A DNA stretch of 60,000 bases from Gnetum montanum (taxonomy: Eukaryota; Streptophyta; Gnetopsida; Gnetales; Gnetaceae): NCBI GenBank assembly GCA_015680685.1, contig MNCI01030540.1, positions 73,203-133,202 of the forward strand, read 5' to 3'. The notes beneath the pieces were generated by a model. It had not been told where the DNA came from. It saw nothing but the letters and a program-made list of their open reading frames with translations, and ran no database searches. The position numbers were made by a program, and so were the translations under genes. Positions 1 to 9,765 of this stretch are shown piece by piece (position 1 is the first letter of the stretch; every line of letters starts with the position of its first letter).

Positions 1-131
1 ATGGGATCAAGTGTAGTCAACATTTTTAGCAAAAATAAGGGTGTCAACATTTGGGGACTACCACCAAATTTATTTTTAGATGTGGTTATGAGTAAAAATA
101 GCAAATAATGCAAATAAAATGCAAAAAATGT

Positions 132-158
132 AGAGAGAGAGAGAGAGAGAGAGAGAGA
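132..158. repeat. (GA)n microsatellite
   Basis: Uninterrupted GA dinucleotide run inside the D LTR. Confidence 0.95.
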
Positions 159-879
159 ACACCATCCCAAATGGGGTTGAGCATAGTTAACACTAAAAGG
201 GGTTAGAAGGTACATGGTGTACAATAGGCATAATGGACTATGTAATCATAGTCTCAAGGATGTTTGGCCATGAATATTAGTGCTTCGTCAAGGTGTCTAC
301 ATCCACTGGATTGGCTACCATGATGTACTGTTGGCTAAAATGTTCTGGTGGACTAGAGTGGGATACAGTGACCTACAAATTTACTAATATGCCTTTAGTT
401 CTCTCCCAAACACTCCTTAGATTTTCCAAGTATCTACTTTACTAATTCATGAACTCTAAAATTTTTCAACCCTAAAAACATTAATGACACTAGAAGTTAT
501 AGACCTAGGATTAGTGGAAGATGTAGGATGGCTACCACATGGTAGAGGGGATGGTTGGGACCATGCTTTCATCAAACTATAATCTTCACTGGGCTCGTGG
601 TGTTGTGCTCTACTAGACTCTATGAGACCACAAGATTGTGACTATGCTACCAATTACACATGTATGCTAAGAAAACCACAAGGTACCTAAAAAATTTAAT
701 TTTGGAGACTACATTCTACACTTTCTTGCATGGGGCCAAGCATAGTTATGACTTTGGGGCAAAAATAGCATACAAAAAAGATGTATTTTGCTAACTACAC
801 TTGCTGAAGATGAGGTAGAGATGAGTTGAGTACTAGTGTTGCATTGTGAAGGTTGTTGGAGGCTATTCTTACTTACTAA

Positions 880-1250
880 ATTCTAGACTAGTGGAGAGCA
901 TAGTCTCACACTTGGAAAAATTTGCAACAAAAATGGCTATGTGCTGACTACACTCTCCATGAAAGGTTGACTATGCTTTGGGGTAGCGGAGAGCATACTC
1001 CCAGCACTTGGAAAAATTTGCAATGACTAGCTTTGTGTTGACATTTAGAAAAAATTTCAAAACTAGCCTTCAAATTAACTACATTCTCCAAAAGAGGCTA
1101 ACTATGCTCTGAGGCATTGCGGAGCATAATCCCCGTACTTAGAAAATTTGGAAAAATTGGCCTTCATGCTAACTACACTCTGAGGCAATGGACAACATAG
1201 CCCCAACACTTTGAAAAATTTGCAACAAGTAGCTTTATGCTAACACTTAC
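880..1250. repeat. Degenerate tandem repeats in the D LTR
   Basis: About four degenerate units, each with a GGAGAGCATAGTC-like start, then CACTTGGAAAAATTTGCAA, then a segment like ACTACACTCTCC. Starts are near 893, 980, 1117 and 1190, so spacing is irregular (about 70-140 bp). Short CTATGCT/AGCATAG words recur in them, comparable to the motif clusters in the LTRs of A, B and C. Confidence 0.7.
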
Positions 1251-1296
1251 AAAAATTTGTAGTTGAGGTGCCATAGTTTGAATTTGGTGTTTTTTA

Positions 1297-1972
1297 ATGG
1301 GCCCCTCTTTGTTGACATATGGAGGAGTGGCCTAAGAGATGTTAACAAGGAATAGCAAAACACCACAATAGGCTTGGCACTAATATTTCTCTTCAATGAG
1401 AGATTGGATGTCACTGCATTATGTTCAAAGAGTGTTGTAGATAGGGCTATGCTAGATGGTAGGTGAAAAATGAGAAAAGGCATAGGTTATGTGTTGAGGA
1501 TAAAAAGGGAAAGATAAGGGGAAAATAGGATATTATGACACCACGGTTAATGGTGACCATGGTGCTAGAGTGGAATGTCCTAGAAAATGTTGACCTCTTT
1601 TCATAGTATTTGTGAGAGAATCAAGGTGTAGGTTCAGGTCTAGGCTAGGTACAAAACTACTTTGTTGCTTGATTACTTGGCAATGTGCTTTTCCCCTTGT
1701 TTTTTATGGGGTGAGCCTTCCTTGGGCTCTGCACATTATTGAATGCTTACTATGAAGTGAAATGCTTTCCATTATGTCACTAGATGGGCTTCACTTTGTC
1801 ATTGATGAAATGACATGATGTCTGTACAATAGGTGTTTCCTCCTTGGGATGACTTATATTACATCTACCTAGGCTTCGACCAACTGACAAAGGCTTTCCA
1901 AAAGATAACTTATGTTACATCCATCTTCAAAAGCTTGATGTTAAATGATATATGCAAAGATGATGTCGTGTG
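1297..1972 (-). other. Element D 3' noncoding region with polypurine tract
   Basis: On the minus strand the polypurine tract AAAGAGGGGC (1301-1310) abuts the LTR. Beyond it, 1840-1920 resembles C near 4690-4750 (words such as GTTACATCCATC). No coding sequence is seen. An inverted repeat pairs the tract with TGTTAACAAGGAA near 1340-1352, as in the other elements. Element B inserts at 1973. Confidence 0.6.
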
Positions 1973-2741
1973 TGAAACATCACTACTTTCGGCCTAGCAT
2001 TTTGAAATGAAAACGACTCAAGCCCTTTCGAAGTTTTAGGAGGCAAATTTTGGCTAAGGCATGGAGCTCACACCCAGCTTGCCCAAGGCAACTTGCTCAC
2101 CCTCAGCATGAGCAACTCCAAACAACTTCAAGACTGAGTTAAAAATGATCTAATTTCTAAGTTGTGAGTCATCCTCGAAGCACATCCTTGACAACTTTAG
2201 GTCCCAGCCTTCAGAATTTTAGCTTAAAATTGCAAGTTTTCAAAATTTTTTGAGGTCACGTTGCAGGTCACACTGTATGTGACGCTGTGGTCACGCTGCA
2301 ACATGAGTCCAGCATGACCTGCCATAAATAGCTCAAAAAAAGTCATTTTCAACCTCAGTCTCTGACTCTCATCCTCGAAGCACATCCTTGACAGCTTCAG
2401 GTCCCAGCCTTCAGAATTTTAGCTCAAAATTGCAAGTTTTCAAAATTTTTTGAGGTCATGCTATAGGACATGCTGCAAGTCACGCTGTGGCCATGCTACA
2501 GCATGAGTCCAGTGTGACCTGCTATAAATAGCTCAAGACAAGTCACTTTCAACCTCATTTTCTAACTCTCAAGATCAACCACAGCTAGAAAATTGTTGCA
2601 CTTAGGAATCAGGCTTCAGAGTTCAAAATTTGGTGAAAAATTATAAGTCTTTTCTCACTCACACTGAGGTCACGCTGAAGTCATGCTACAATGTGAGTGT
2701 AATGTGAGTGTAGCATGAGTGCAGTGTATACACGTTGAAGA
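1973..2741 (+). mobile_element. Element B 5' LTR, left part
   Basis: Matches 57588-58355 of the 3' LTR of B almost end to end. The LTR breaks at 2741 where C is inserted and resumes at 41338. The empty site can be read directly from the 3' LTR near 58320-58345, where the two flanks run together around a GCTAAAGACATGCT-like string. It contains the 201-bp tandem duplication and clusters of CACGCTG/CATGCTG words. The short ORFs seen here are chance ORFs in LTR DNA. Confidence 0.9.
2168..2570 (+). repeat. 201-bp tandem duplication in the B LTR
   Basis: Two copies starting near 2168 and 2369 share the string CATCCTCGAAGCACATCCTT. Each contains a CATAAATAGCTC or TATAAATAGCTC TATA-like box near its end (about 2322 and 2522) and several CACGCTG-type words. 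The same duplication, same spacing, is in the 3' LTR (57783 and 57984), so it predates insertion. Confidence 0.85.
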
Positions 2742-4424
2742 TGTAGCAATCCAAAATGTCGATAGCTGGAAAACACGAAGGGGTCGACGGGCGCGATAGT
2801 TTCGACCCTGTACTCACGGGAGGACCGTGCTAGGTGTGTGTGGATACAGGGCACCTTGAACAGTCTAGTCAATCAAACATGGACTTAATTGGCATCTATA
2901 TAGCCTTTTGCAACATATATTTTTGAAACAGGAATGGAAATGTGGAGTAATTTTGGAAAGTAAATAAAGAAGGAAGAGAAAGAAAAAACTAGTGTAAAAA
3001 ATGCAACAATGAGCAGGAAACAAAGTAAAATATAGTTAGAAAAATGCACCACTCTGAAGCTACAAGCTTGCTTTATTAGGATGCATATAGTCAGTTGCAC
3101 AGCATGGTAGAGTGTGGAGATCCCGAGAGTAACCGAGATGTGTAGAGCAAGACAGGTTGCGCACTTGGGCATGGCCTTGGGCGTTGACAATGCGAGGATT
3201 CTACCAAGGTGGTAGAAAGGGAATGTGACAATATGCCAGCTACAAATGCTAACTGTTTGTAGTGTCAAATAGAAGGCTTACAATGCTTAATGTTACAATG
3301 TGCATGAAAGAAAGCTTGAATGCCAGAGTGAATGCCAGGGGGATGCAGAGTCAAGGAATCAGGAAGAACTCCCACTTTTGAATGCTATTTTTTGAAAAAT
3401 TCCAAACCAAACCTTTGAATGCTGCTTGTTGGGGTATTTATAGGGTCAATGGCATGCAAAAGGGGTGGTTTGAACACCATGTGCCCCAAGCCCACGTTGA
3501 CTTGCTGGCGCCATACGTGTCACGTATGAACGTTGGACCTGCAAGACCATTGTAATGCAAACCTGCTATGCCATAACTGTAAACCTGCCACTCTGTAATT
3601 ACATCATCAGCATCTAGAGACATGTGCCAATAGTCTGATTAGGTGAAGTGCATTGATGTCACACAACCACTTGCATGTCTTGATGTGCTTTGTAGTGTAG
3701 CATGCTTAGCATAGCGTAGCACCTTGTCATGTGTTCCGCTACATGTGTTGCATGCTTGCTACGCTACATAGCATAGTGTAGCATAGCAACTGGCCTTAGT
3801 AGCAAAAACTTGGTCGATTTGTGAACTTTGCTTCCTGCGATGCAAGACCTACAAACTTTTTGATCCCGCCCTTTGAGCTATCTTCTGTCTCTTCCACAGG
3901 ATTACTACACCTCACTGCACCTTGTAGCTCAGTGTAGAGTAGCAGCAGACATGGTCTGCCGCTTCCTGATAGAAAGGGACATTGTTGAAGGCCTCAAAAT
4001 TAGATGTGGGGAATTGGTGGTGAAGCTATTTTCATGCTACGCTGTGTCATGTGATGTAGCATAGCATGGTGCTTCATTCTACAATTGTCTTCTAAAACTT
4101 GCTAAATGTCATGTGATGTAGCATAACGTAGCATAGCATAGCGTAGCAAACTTCATGACTTAGAAAACTTGCTAAACTATTTCGTGCATCTAGAATGCTG
4201 CTTCCAACTCTGCGCACTATTTTTGAGCAGGCAGTCAGCTAGGCGGGCTACTTAGGTGGACAGGCAGGATGACCCATAGAGCATGTTCTCACCTAAAGTA
4301 GAAAATTTGCCAAACTAGCTCGCCTGGACTTAGAGTGTTCTCCTCCCGAAGAACTATTGTGGTGCTACGCAAGTTGCAAGGCTTGGTGAAGCAAGGATGA
4401 CCCCGCATTTTTCAGGGTGTTTCA
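2742..4424 (-). mobile_element. Element C 3' LTR
   Basis: 1683 bp, collinear with 39688-41337. The minus-strand TATA box is TATAAATA at 3435-3442, in a context (CTATAAATACCC) shared with the B LTR. GCTACGCTATG/CATAGCGTAGC words in both orientations lie at about 3690-3790 and 4030-4150 and can form hairpins. The minus-strand LTR begins TGAAACACC next to the PPT at 4429-4437. Confidence 0.93.
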
Positions 4425-5437
4425 TTGGCCCCTCTTTGTTGACGTCTGGAGAACAAGCTCGATAGATGTTAGCAAAGAATACGAAATACCGCAACAGGAA
4501 AAATGTCGATGTTGTCGCTTACTGAGTGTCAAGATGTCTCTTGGCTACACTTGAGAGTGTTGGATTGGTTTTGTAGAGGTTAAGGCAGAAAGCCAAGATG
4601 AAGTTTAGTAGAGTTCCTCGTCAGAGTGCTCTGAGGGACTCATCTTCGTTCTCATCTTTGGCTAGCACTATTCTTCAACCTCTTGTAGGACAAGTGTTTC
4701 CTTCACAGGATGAGTTGTGTTACATCCATGAAGGGTTTTGACCTACTTACAATAGCTTTTGATACGATGAGTTGTGTTACGCATGTCATAGAATTTGCAT
4801 TCTGAAGTAGCTGAGCTAGTCGAGGCACTTGCTTTGCGACGCTGTAGGATTTGCTGCTGTCGCGAGTCATGCCTACAGGGGCAAAGGTCTTGATGGGTAC
4901 TGGCATTGTTGATGTTGTTGGACATTGTTGCTAGCATACGATGTCCAAAGCAAGAAGGCCAGCAGCGGCCTTGGTAGCACTAGAGCGGGGGAGCTGGCCT
5001 CCCAAGCACCGAGAGTTGCTACGAGTGCGGATGCTCTGGAATCCCTACCAGGGGCTTGCATTCCTAGCTCAGCTATGGGGTCAGCTACCATATAGCTAAT
5101 GTCGTGCAAGCTCAGGCATTAACATGGAGCTAGAGTAACAATATTGTGGCTGGGCCACCACACTACTGGAACTCCAGATGCAAGAACTAGCCCAAGAACT
5201 ACTATCAGGATGATGGGTCATGGTGACAGTAGGTTCGAAGGGCCAGTGTGATGCCATACGGCATCTTCAGAGGGTCAGCATGATGCCAAGGGTGGTGGCG
5301 CCGCATATGTTCTAGAATGAATTCTCAATGTGTCTTGAACCATGTTCCAGAACTATGACATCCCACCCACACATTAGCATTGTGCCCACTCGTTTGATGT
5401 GTATCTGGTGCTAGTGCATGCTAGGGATGTGACAAGA
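4425..5437 (-). other. Element C 3' noncoding region with polypurine tract
   Basis: Starts with the PPT AAAGAGGGG (4429-4437, minus). An inverted-repeat partner, TGTTAGCAAAGAA, lies at about 4468-4480. The rest, to the start of the TAAACT-type array, shows no coding sequence; short ORFs here have no recognisable domain. Confidence 0.75.
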
Positions 5438-5737
5438 TCCCAGTTTAAGATCTTGGTAGACCATGTGTTGGTTTAAGGTCCCAATGAACTGTTGTGCTGG
5501 TTTAAGGTCCCAGTGGATCATACATGCTAGTTTATTGTCATAGCGGATGAGCTGTGCTAGTTTTATGTCATGGCAGCCCAACACTGCTACTTTTATGTCA
5601 TAGCAGATGGTGGCTGCCAATTTAATGTCGTAGCAAACACTGCTTGGTGCTGCTAGTTTATCATCATTGCAGATGCTGCTCGATGTTGTTGCCAGTTTAT
5701 TGTCGTAGTAGATGGTTTCTAGCATTACCGTCGTGCT
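5438..5737 (-). repeat. TAAACT-type array after integrase, element C (array 3)
   Basis: About eight degenerate units of 30-45 bp. On the plus strand they read GCTAGTTTATGTCATRGCRG or close variants; on the minus strand the core is TTAAACTRGCA. It lies directly after the integrase stop, the same place as 26780-27320 in A and 55796-56420 in B. Confidence 0.8.
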
Positions 5738-6881
5738 TCAGATGTAGTACGGGTTGATATATGAGTGATTCACCGAGTTGCTGAACTAGTTGTTGTCCAT
5801 GTCTGCCAGCTTGAAGGCTTCATTCCTGAAGGCTATAGTGAGCATGTAAGGGCCTTCCCAGTTGGCTGAGAATTTGCTCATGTGCTCACGGATGGCCTTG
5901 AGGATGTGGTCTCCCTTCTGCACTAGCCATCAATGCGGGTTTGCATAGTGCTTCTGCTACTACTTTCTTTGGTAATGCTCGATGCTTCTCTACGTCTGCG
6001 CGTGCTCCTCCTCCACTAAGTTGAGGTCGATGGTTAACGACTCGTTATTCTAGGCTTCGCTTATGACATCTGCGAGGATCATCTGGAGTGATGGTACTTG
6101 CAACTCAAGAGGCAACACAGCTTCAGATCCGTAAACAAGACTATAAGGGGTCTTACTTGTTGCAGTTCTGCATGTCGTTCTGCACGCCCAGAGGACATAG
6201 AGGATTTTCTCGTGCCATCGTCTCTTGCTGTTGTTCAGCATCTGCTTCAGCAAGTTGATGATGGACTTATTTGTAGCCTTCGCCTACCCATTCGCCTATG
6301 GATAATAAGGGAAAGAAAATAATTGTTTAATGCCTAGATTGCTATAGAAGGTTTGGGTTTCTATACTACTGAATTATGGCTGATTGTCAGTCACAATAGT
6401 TAGTGGGAGATTTCTTAAGACATCATTTTCCTTAGGGGAATAGCTTCCACCCACTTGGTAAAGTACTCAGTGGTAGTGATGATGAAGCTATGCCTTGCGG
6501 AAGACTTAGGCATGATAGGCCCTATGAGGTCTAATCCCCATTGTTGGAAGGGCCACGTGATTTGCGTTGGATGTAGGTTTGTAGGTGAGACGTGCATGAG
6601 ATTTGCGTATCTCTGGCATGTGTCCCATGTCTTGAATTTCAACAGGCAATCACATTCCATGTGGGGCCAGTAGTATCCTAGGCATCTAATCTTGGTAGCC
6701 ATAGCCCTTGGTGCTATGTGTTCACTGCACAGCCCCTCATGAACTTCATTAACTACCTTCTACGCTTGCTTGCCACCCATGCATACTAGCAATATCCCAT
6801 CATAGGAACGTCGGCACAGGACGTCATTTCCCATGAGCACATATTGCCAGGCACGCTTATGGATTGCATCTCTCTGGGTAG
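5738..6881 (-). pseudogene. Element C integrase (pol C-terminal part), broken
   Basis: Minus strand, continuing pol from beyond insertion E. Visible parts are the run-in TQRDAIHKRAWQYV, the zinc-binding region ending near YYWPHME...CQR, the first catalytic Asp in WGLDLIGPI (about 6515-6545), the second in TDNQP near 6385 (still Asp, unlike A and B), and the C-terminal module (KGDHILKAIREH, then ANWEGP) ending at a TGA at 5738-5740. There are several frameshifts and stops. No chromodomain is seen, as expected for the Tat lineage. Confidence 0.85.
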
Positions 6882-8190
6882 TGTTGGCGATCGTTTGGGA
6901 TGCAATCACCAATGAGTGTCCTCGAATAGGATTTAGGTGCTTGCTGGTCTCTAGCAACACCAAGGCCCAAATACCTCCAAATAGACTCAGTAGTTAATGT
7001 GAGTATGTGTGTGTGCTGTTGCGGTGTGTGATTATGAAAAATGAAACGATTGCATTGTGTGTAAACTACAAATGNTTGTGTTAAGACCTCAAATATTTAA
7101 ACAAGGTAAAATGATATGAGTAAACACTTCACAATAAAGCTATCTCAAATTCAATAACTACAAATTGTTCAAACTTCCAAGGCTCAAATAAGCAATTTCT
7201 TCAAGAAAATCCTACTATGCTTCCAAAAAATTGCTGTGTAAACTATCACGTATGAGACTCCATTTTGGCTAGATAATGGATGTCAACAGTTACATTCAAC
7301 AGAACCTTCAAAAGACTTGACAATTTCTGATTGAAACACCACGAAGATTCACTTTAAAGATAAAAGAAGCTATTCTGGTCCTATCAAAATACCAAATATT
7401 TTCTGAACCCTCTTGACTATTGAATTGTTCAACGGCTTGACTACATGCAGAGGCTCTCTTACAACAATCTCAATAGTGGTTCTTATATATTACACAATAA
7501 TAAAATTCACTACTAAAATGCTCTTAAGGCTTTCAAACACAAGCGCTTCTATGGAAAATTTTCAATAGAAATTTCTATCGTGCAACAAGAATAATAAGAG
7601 CAATCTAAAAATCCCAAAATTACTTGCCAAGCATGATACTATCCAAACCACTAGCTGAACAATTTAAACAAAATAAAAAATAATAAGCATAACTCACAAG
7701 ACTATGACAAAGAGGCTGAAATCTTTTCTTTAGCAAGTCATCTTACAAGCAATCTTTCATGATTTCTTCTTTACAAATGCTCTTCCAAGATCCAAAGTGT
7801 GTCTCCCAGTGAGAGCTAATAGTCTTCCAAAGTGTGATCCAAGTGAGAGCTTGTACTTCCCCAAGTGTGTGTTCCTTCTAACCCTTGAAGCCTTTTTATA
7901 GGTTTCAAAAGGTAGTTAGATTCTAGAATATCTTAGCTAACTTCTCTCCCAACTAAGGAAGTTATAACTTGCCCAACAAGTTAGGAGATTACTTGCCCAA
8001 CAAGTTAGAAAGTTGTAACCATTTTGGGTGGTTATAACCACCATAGAGATAAAAAAGCTGCGGTTGACAAGTGTCCCATTGTTGAATAAACATCCCATGC
8101 ATATATTTTAAAATCTTTTAATTATTTTTTTGACCCTAATAGTAATAGTAATGATGGAGTTGAGGCATACATGGATGGATAAGTATATAC
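6882..8190. other. Left part of insertion E, AT-rich, no coding sequence
   Basis: No supported ORF. A minus-strand TATA box (CTATAAAAAGG, about 7891-7901) is followed downstream by short direct repeats with GTGAGAGCT and CAAGTGTG-type words (7800-7870), an arrangement like an LTR promoter and leader read on the minus strand. That reading is tentative. Confidence 0.45.
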
Positions 8191-8196
8191 GTATCA

Positions 8197-9175
8197 ATGG
8201 CAGTAGTGACAAATGCAAAAGTGGTTCCAGCATGGTTTGGATGTTCCATATCAATGGAAATAATGAGGGATCCAGTGATGCTATGCACTGGCATCACCTA
8301 CGACAGAAGCAGCATCCACACATGGCTGCACCGCTACAACCAATGCACATGCCTAGTCACAAACAAGTTGCTTCCCTCACTTCATCTCACATCCAACCAT
8401 ACACTATTGTGAATGATCCACACCTGGATCAATCAAAACACTACTACAATTTCCAATTCCAATTTTGATCCACAACCAAAACTAGTCTAGACCAGCGGAA
8501 ATGAAGAATCTAGTTCCAAACCTACCAGATCCACTACTTCATCTTCACTAGAGTCACTGCAGACCATAGTCGTGTAGGTTTTTGGCCCAGGAGCCACAGT
8601 CACTGCAGCCGCTTTGGCATCGTCTACATCATCAGTCCAAACGTGGGATTTCCTAAGCATGGCGGAGTTTTGTGACCTTGTTGACCTCCTCGTCGGTGCC
8701 ACTGGAGCGTCTGCATCCTCAGCCGCCCTGAAGGTGCTCTCCTATGCATGTGAGTATTCACGTAGGAACTTGGTAGATGCGGTGTCCGTCAAAGCCGTGC
8801 TGGCAATCACGAAGCTTCTGGCAGGGCGGAGAGCATGGCAGTGTCAGAAAGGGCTCTGTTCCTTCTGCATCTACTTGTATGGATACACGATGATTGTTTG
8901 GCAGTGGTGGACCATGCGTTGGCTGTGCTATTACTGTGTAGGAGGATAAGGCACTTTTCGGTGGTGGGAATGGCTGTGACTGTGGGTGTTCTTCGACGGC
9001 TGTGTAAGTCTAGGTAGAGATTGAAGGTTCTGCAGGAGATGCTGGCGTGTGGTGCGGTCACGAAATTGGTGTTGGTGCAGTAAATGGAGTGTGATTCCAT
9101 TATGAGGAAGCATGTCATGTTGTTGTTGCATATGCTTTTTAAGGAGTTCCAAGGATCCCCGTGCTTGAACATTTG
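8197..9175 (+). pseudogene. U-box/ARM E3 ubiquitin ligase fragment (PUB20-25-like), broken
   Basis: Plant U-box proteins bring E2 enzymes to substrates through an N-terminal U-box and bind partners through C-terminal ARM-like repeats. Here 8197-8412 encodes a U-box: VPAWFGCSISMEIMRDP, then TGITYDRSSIHTWL, then LTSNHTL. The family's CPIS reads CSIS. Further on, in shifting frames, come ARM-like segments: 8614-8820 (LVDLLVGATGASASSAAL), 8835-9017 (AVSERALFLLHLLV, AVVDHALAV, VGVLRRLCKSR), then a relic of the family's GAFQKLLLLLQ C-terminal block near 9050-9080. There are at least two frameshifts, several stops and probable deletions (about 1.0 kb against about 1.3 kb). Genes of this subfamily usually lack introns, so retrocopy and DNA capture cannot be told apart. 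Confidence 0.8.
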
Positions 9176-9765
9176 AGCATGCCGCAAGGAAGCAATTTTT
9201 CAAGTCAACATTTTTGTTTGTAGATTCTATACCAGTACCTTCATTTACATCTTCCAATGTTGATGGATGATCTGAGATCTGACACAACAAGTGTAAATAC
9301 CTTGTATTTATTTATTGTAGTTGAAAAAATTACACCATGGATGCACACAACGCTCTTCAAAATTATTTTTAACCCAAAGATAGCTAGGAGGTAAAGTCTG
9401 GATGGATATTTGCTATCTGTGCTTTGAAAACACTTCTTTCATTAGAGTTCCTGATTTCTAGGGTTCCAACATCCTTCAAAATTCTGAGACTGTTCCAAAA
9501 TGTGAGACATTTAGGAATGCCACCCAGAGTCTTCTCCAAAATTTGTCTTTTGTTGCAATGAATTCTTCCAACCAATATGTGGCTGGAAGTAATAAATCAG
9601 TATCCTCTGTAGTTTATGGACTTTTCTAGTGATTTATCCAAGCATTATTCATATTTTCCCAGTAGTTTCAAAACAAATGGGTTGTTTATGCAGTTGTTTT
9701 ACAAATTACTTTTTGCCAGTATCTCTACTTTTTCTGTTCCATGAAATGGCCAAAATGTGCCGATA
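9176..9765. other. Right part of insertion E, unassigned
   Basis: AT-rich. A 63-residue minus-strand ORF (9384-9575) has a faint leucine-repeat look (LGGIPKCLTFWNSLRIL), too short to name. Nothing else is recognised. Confidence 0.4.

Larger units (their letters stand above)
1..1296 (-). mobile_element. Element D: 3' LTR, partial (outermost element)
   Basis: This is the outermost retroelement sequence in the window, minus strand; its start lies beyond base 1. The LTR boundary at about 1296 is set by the block that follows, which matches the polypurine tract and adjoining 3' noncoding DNA of elements A, B and C (CCCCTCTTTGTTGAC read on the plus strand). The expected CA end reads TA here. There is no usable ORF. 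Since B is inserted beyond it, D must be the oldest of the nested elements. The assignment rests on similarity of the 3' junction only; no D coding region is visible. Confidence 0.65.
6882..9765. mobile_element. Insertion E: 2.9-kb element carrying a U-box gene fragment
   Basis: Flanked by a perfect 5-bp duplication GGTAG (6877-6881 and 9766-9770). The ends are TGTTGGC and GCCGATA, an imperfect inverted pair. Removing it plus one GGTAG brings RLIDIY next to QRDAIHK, which matches LMNAQKDAVRK in A apart from a single-base frameshift. I see no internal LTR pair, PBS or transposase. A 5-bp duplication with TG...(C)A-like ends suggests a solo LTR or non-autonomous LTR derivative, but the class is unresolved. 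It contains one ambiguous base (about 7075). Confidence 0.8.

Noticed and set aside
2885-3268. 127-residue hydrophobic minus-strand ORF
   Set aside because: It lies in the C LTR; the other LTR copy breaks it, and it has no family resemblance. Chance ORF.
9384-9575. Leucine-rich repeat (NBS-LRR) fragment in insertion E
   Set aside because: 63 residues with irregular leucines; could be chance in AT-rich DNA.
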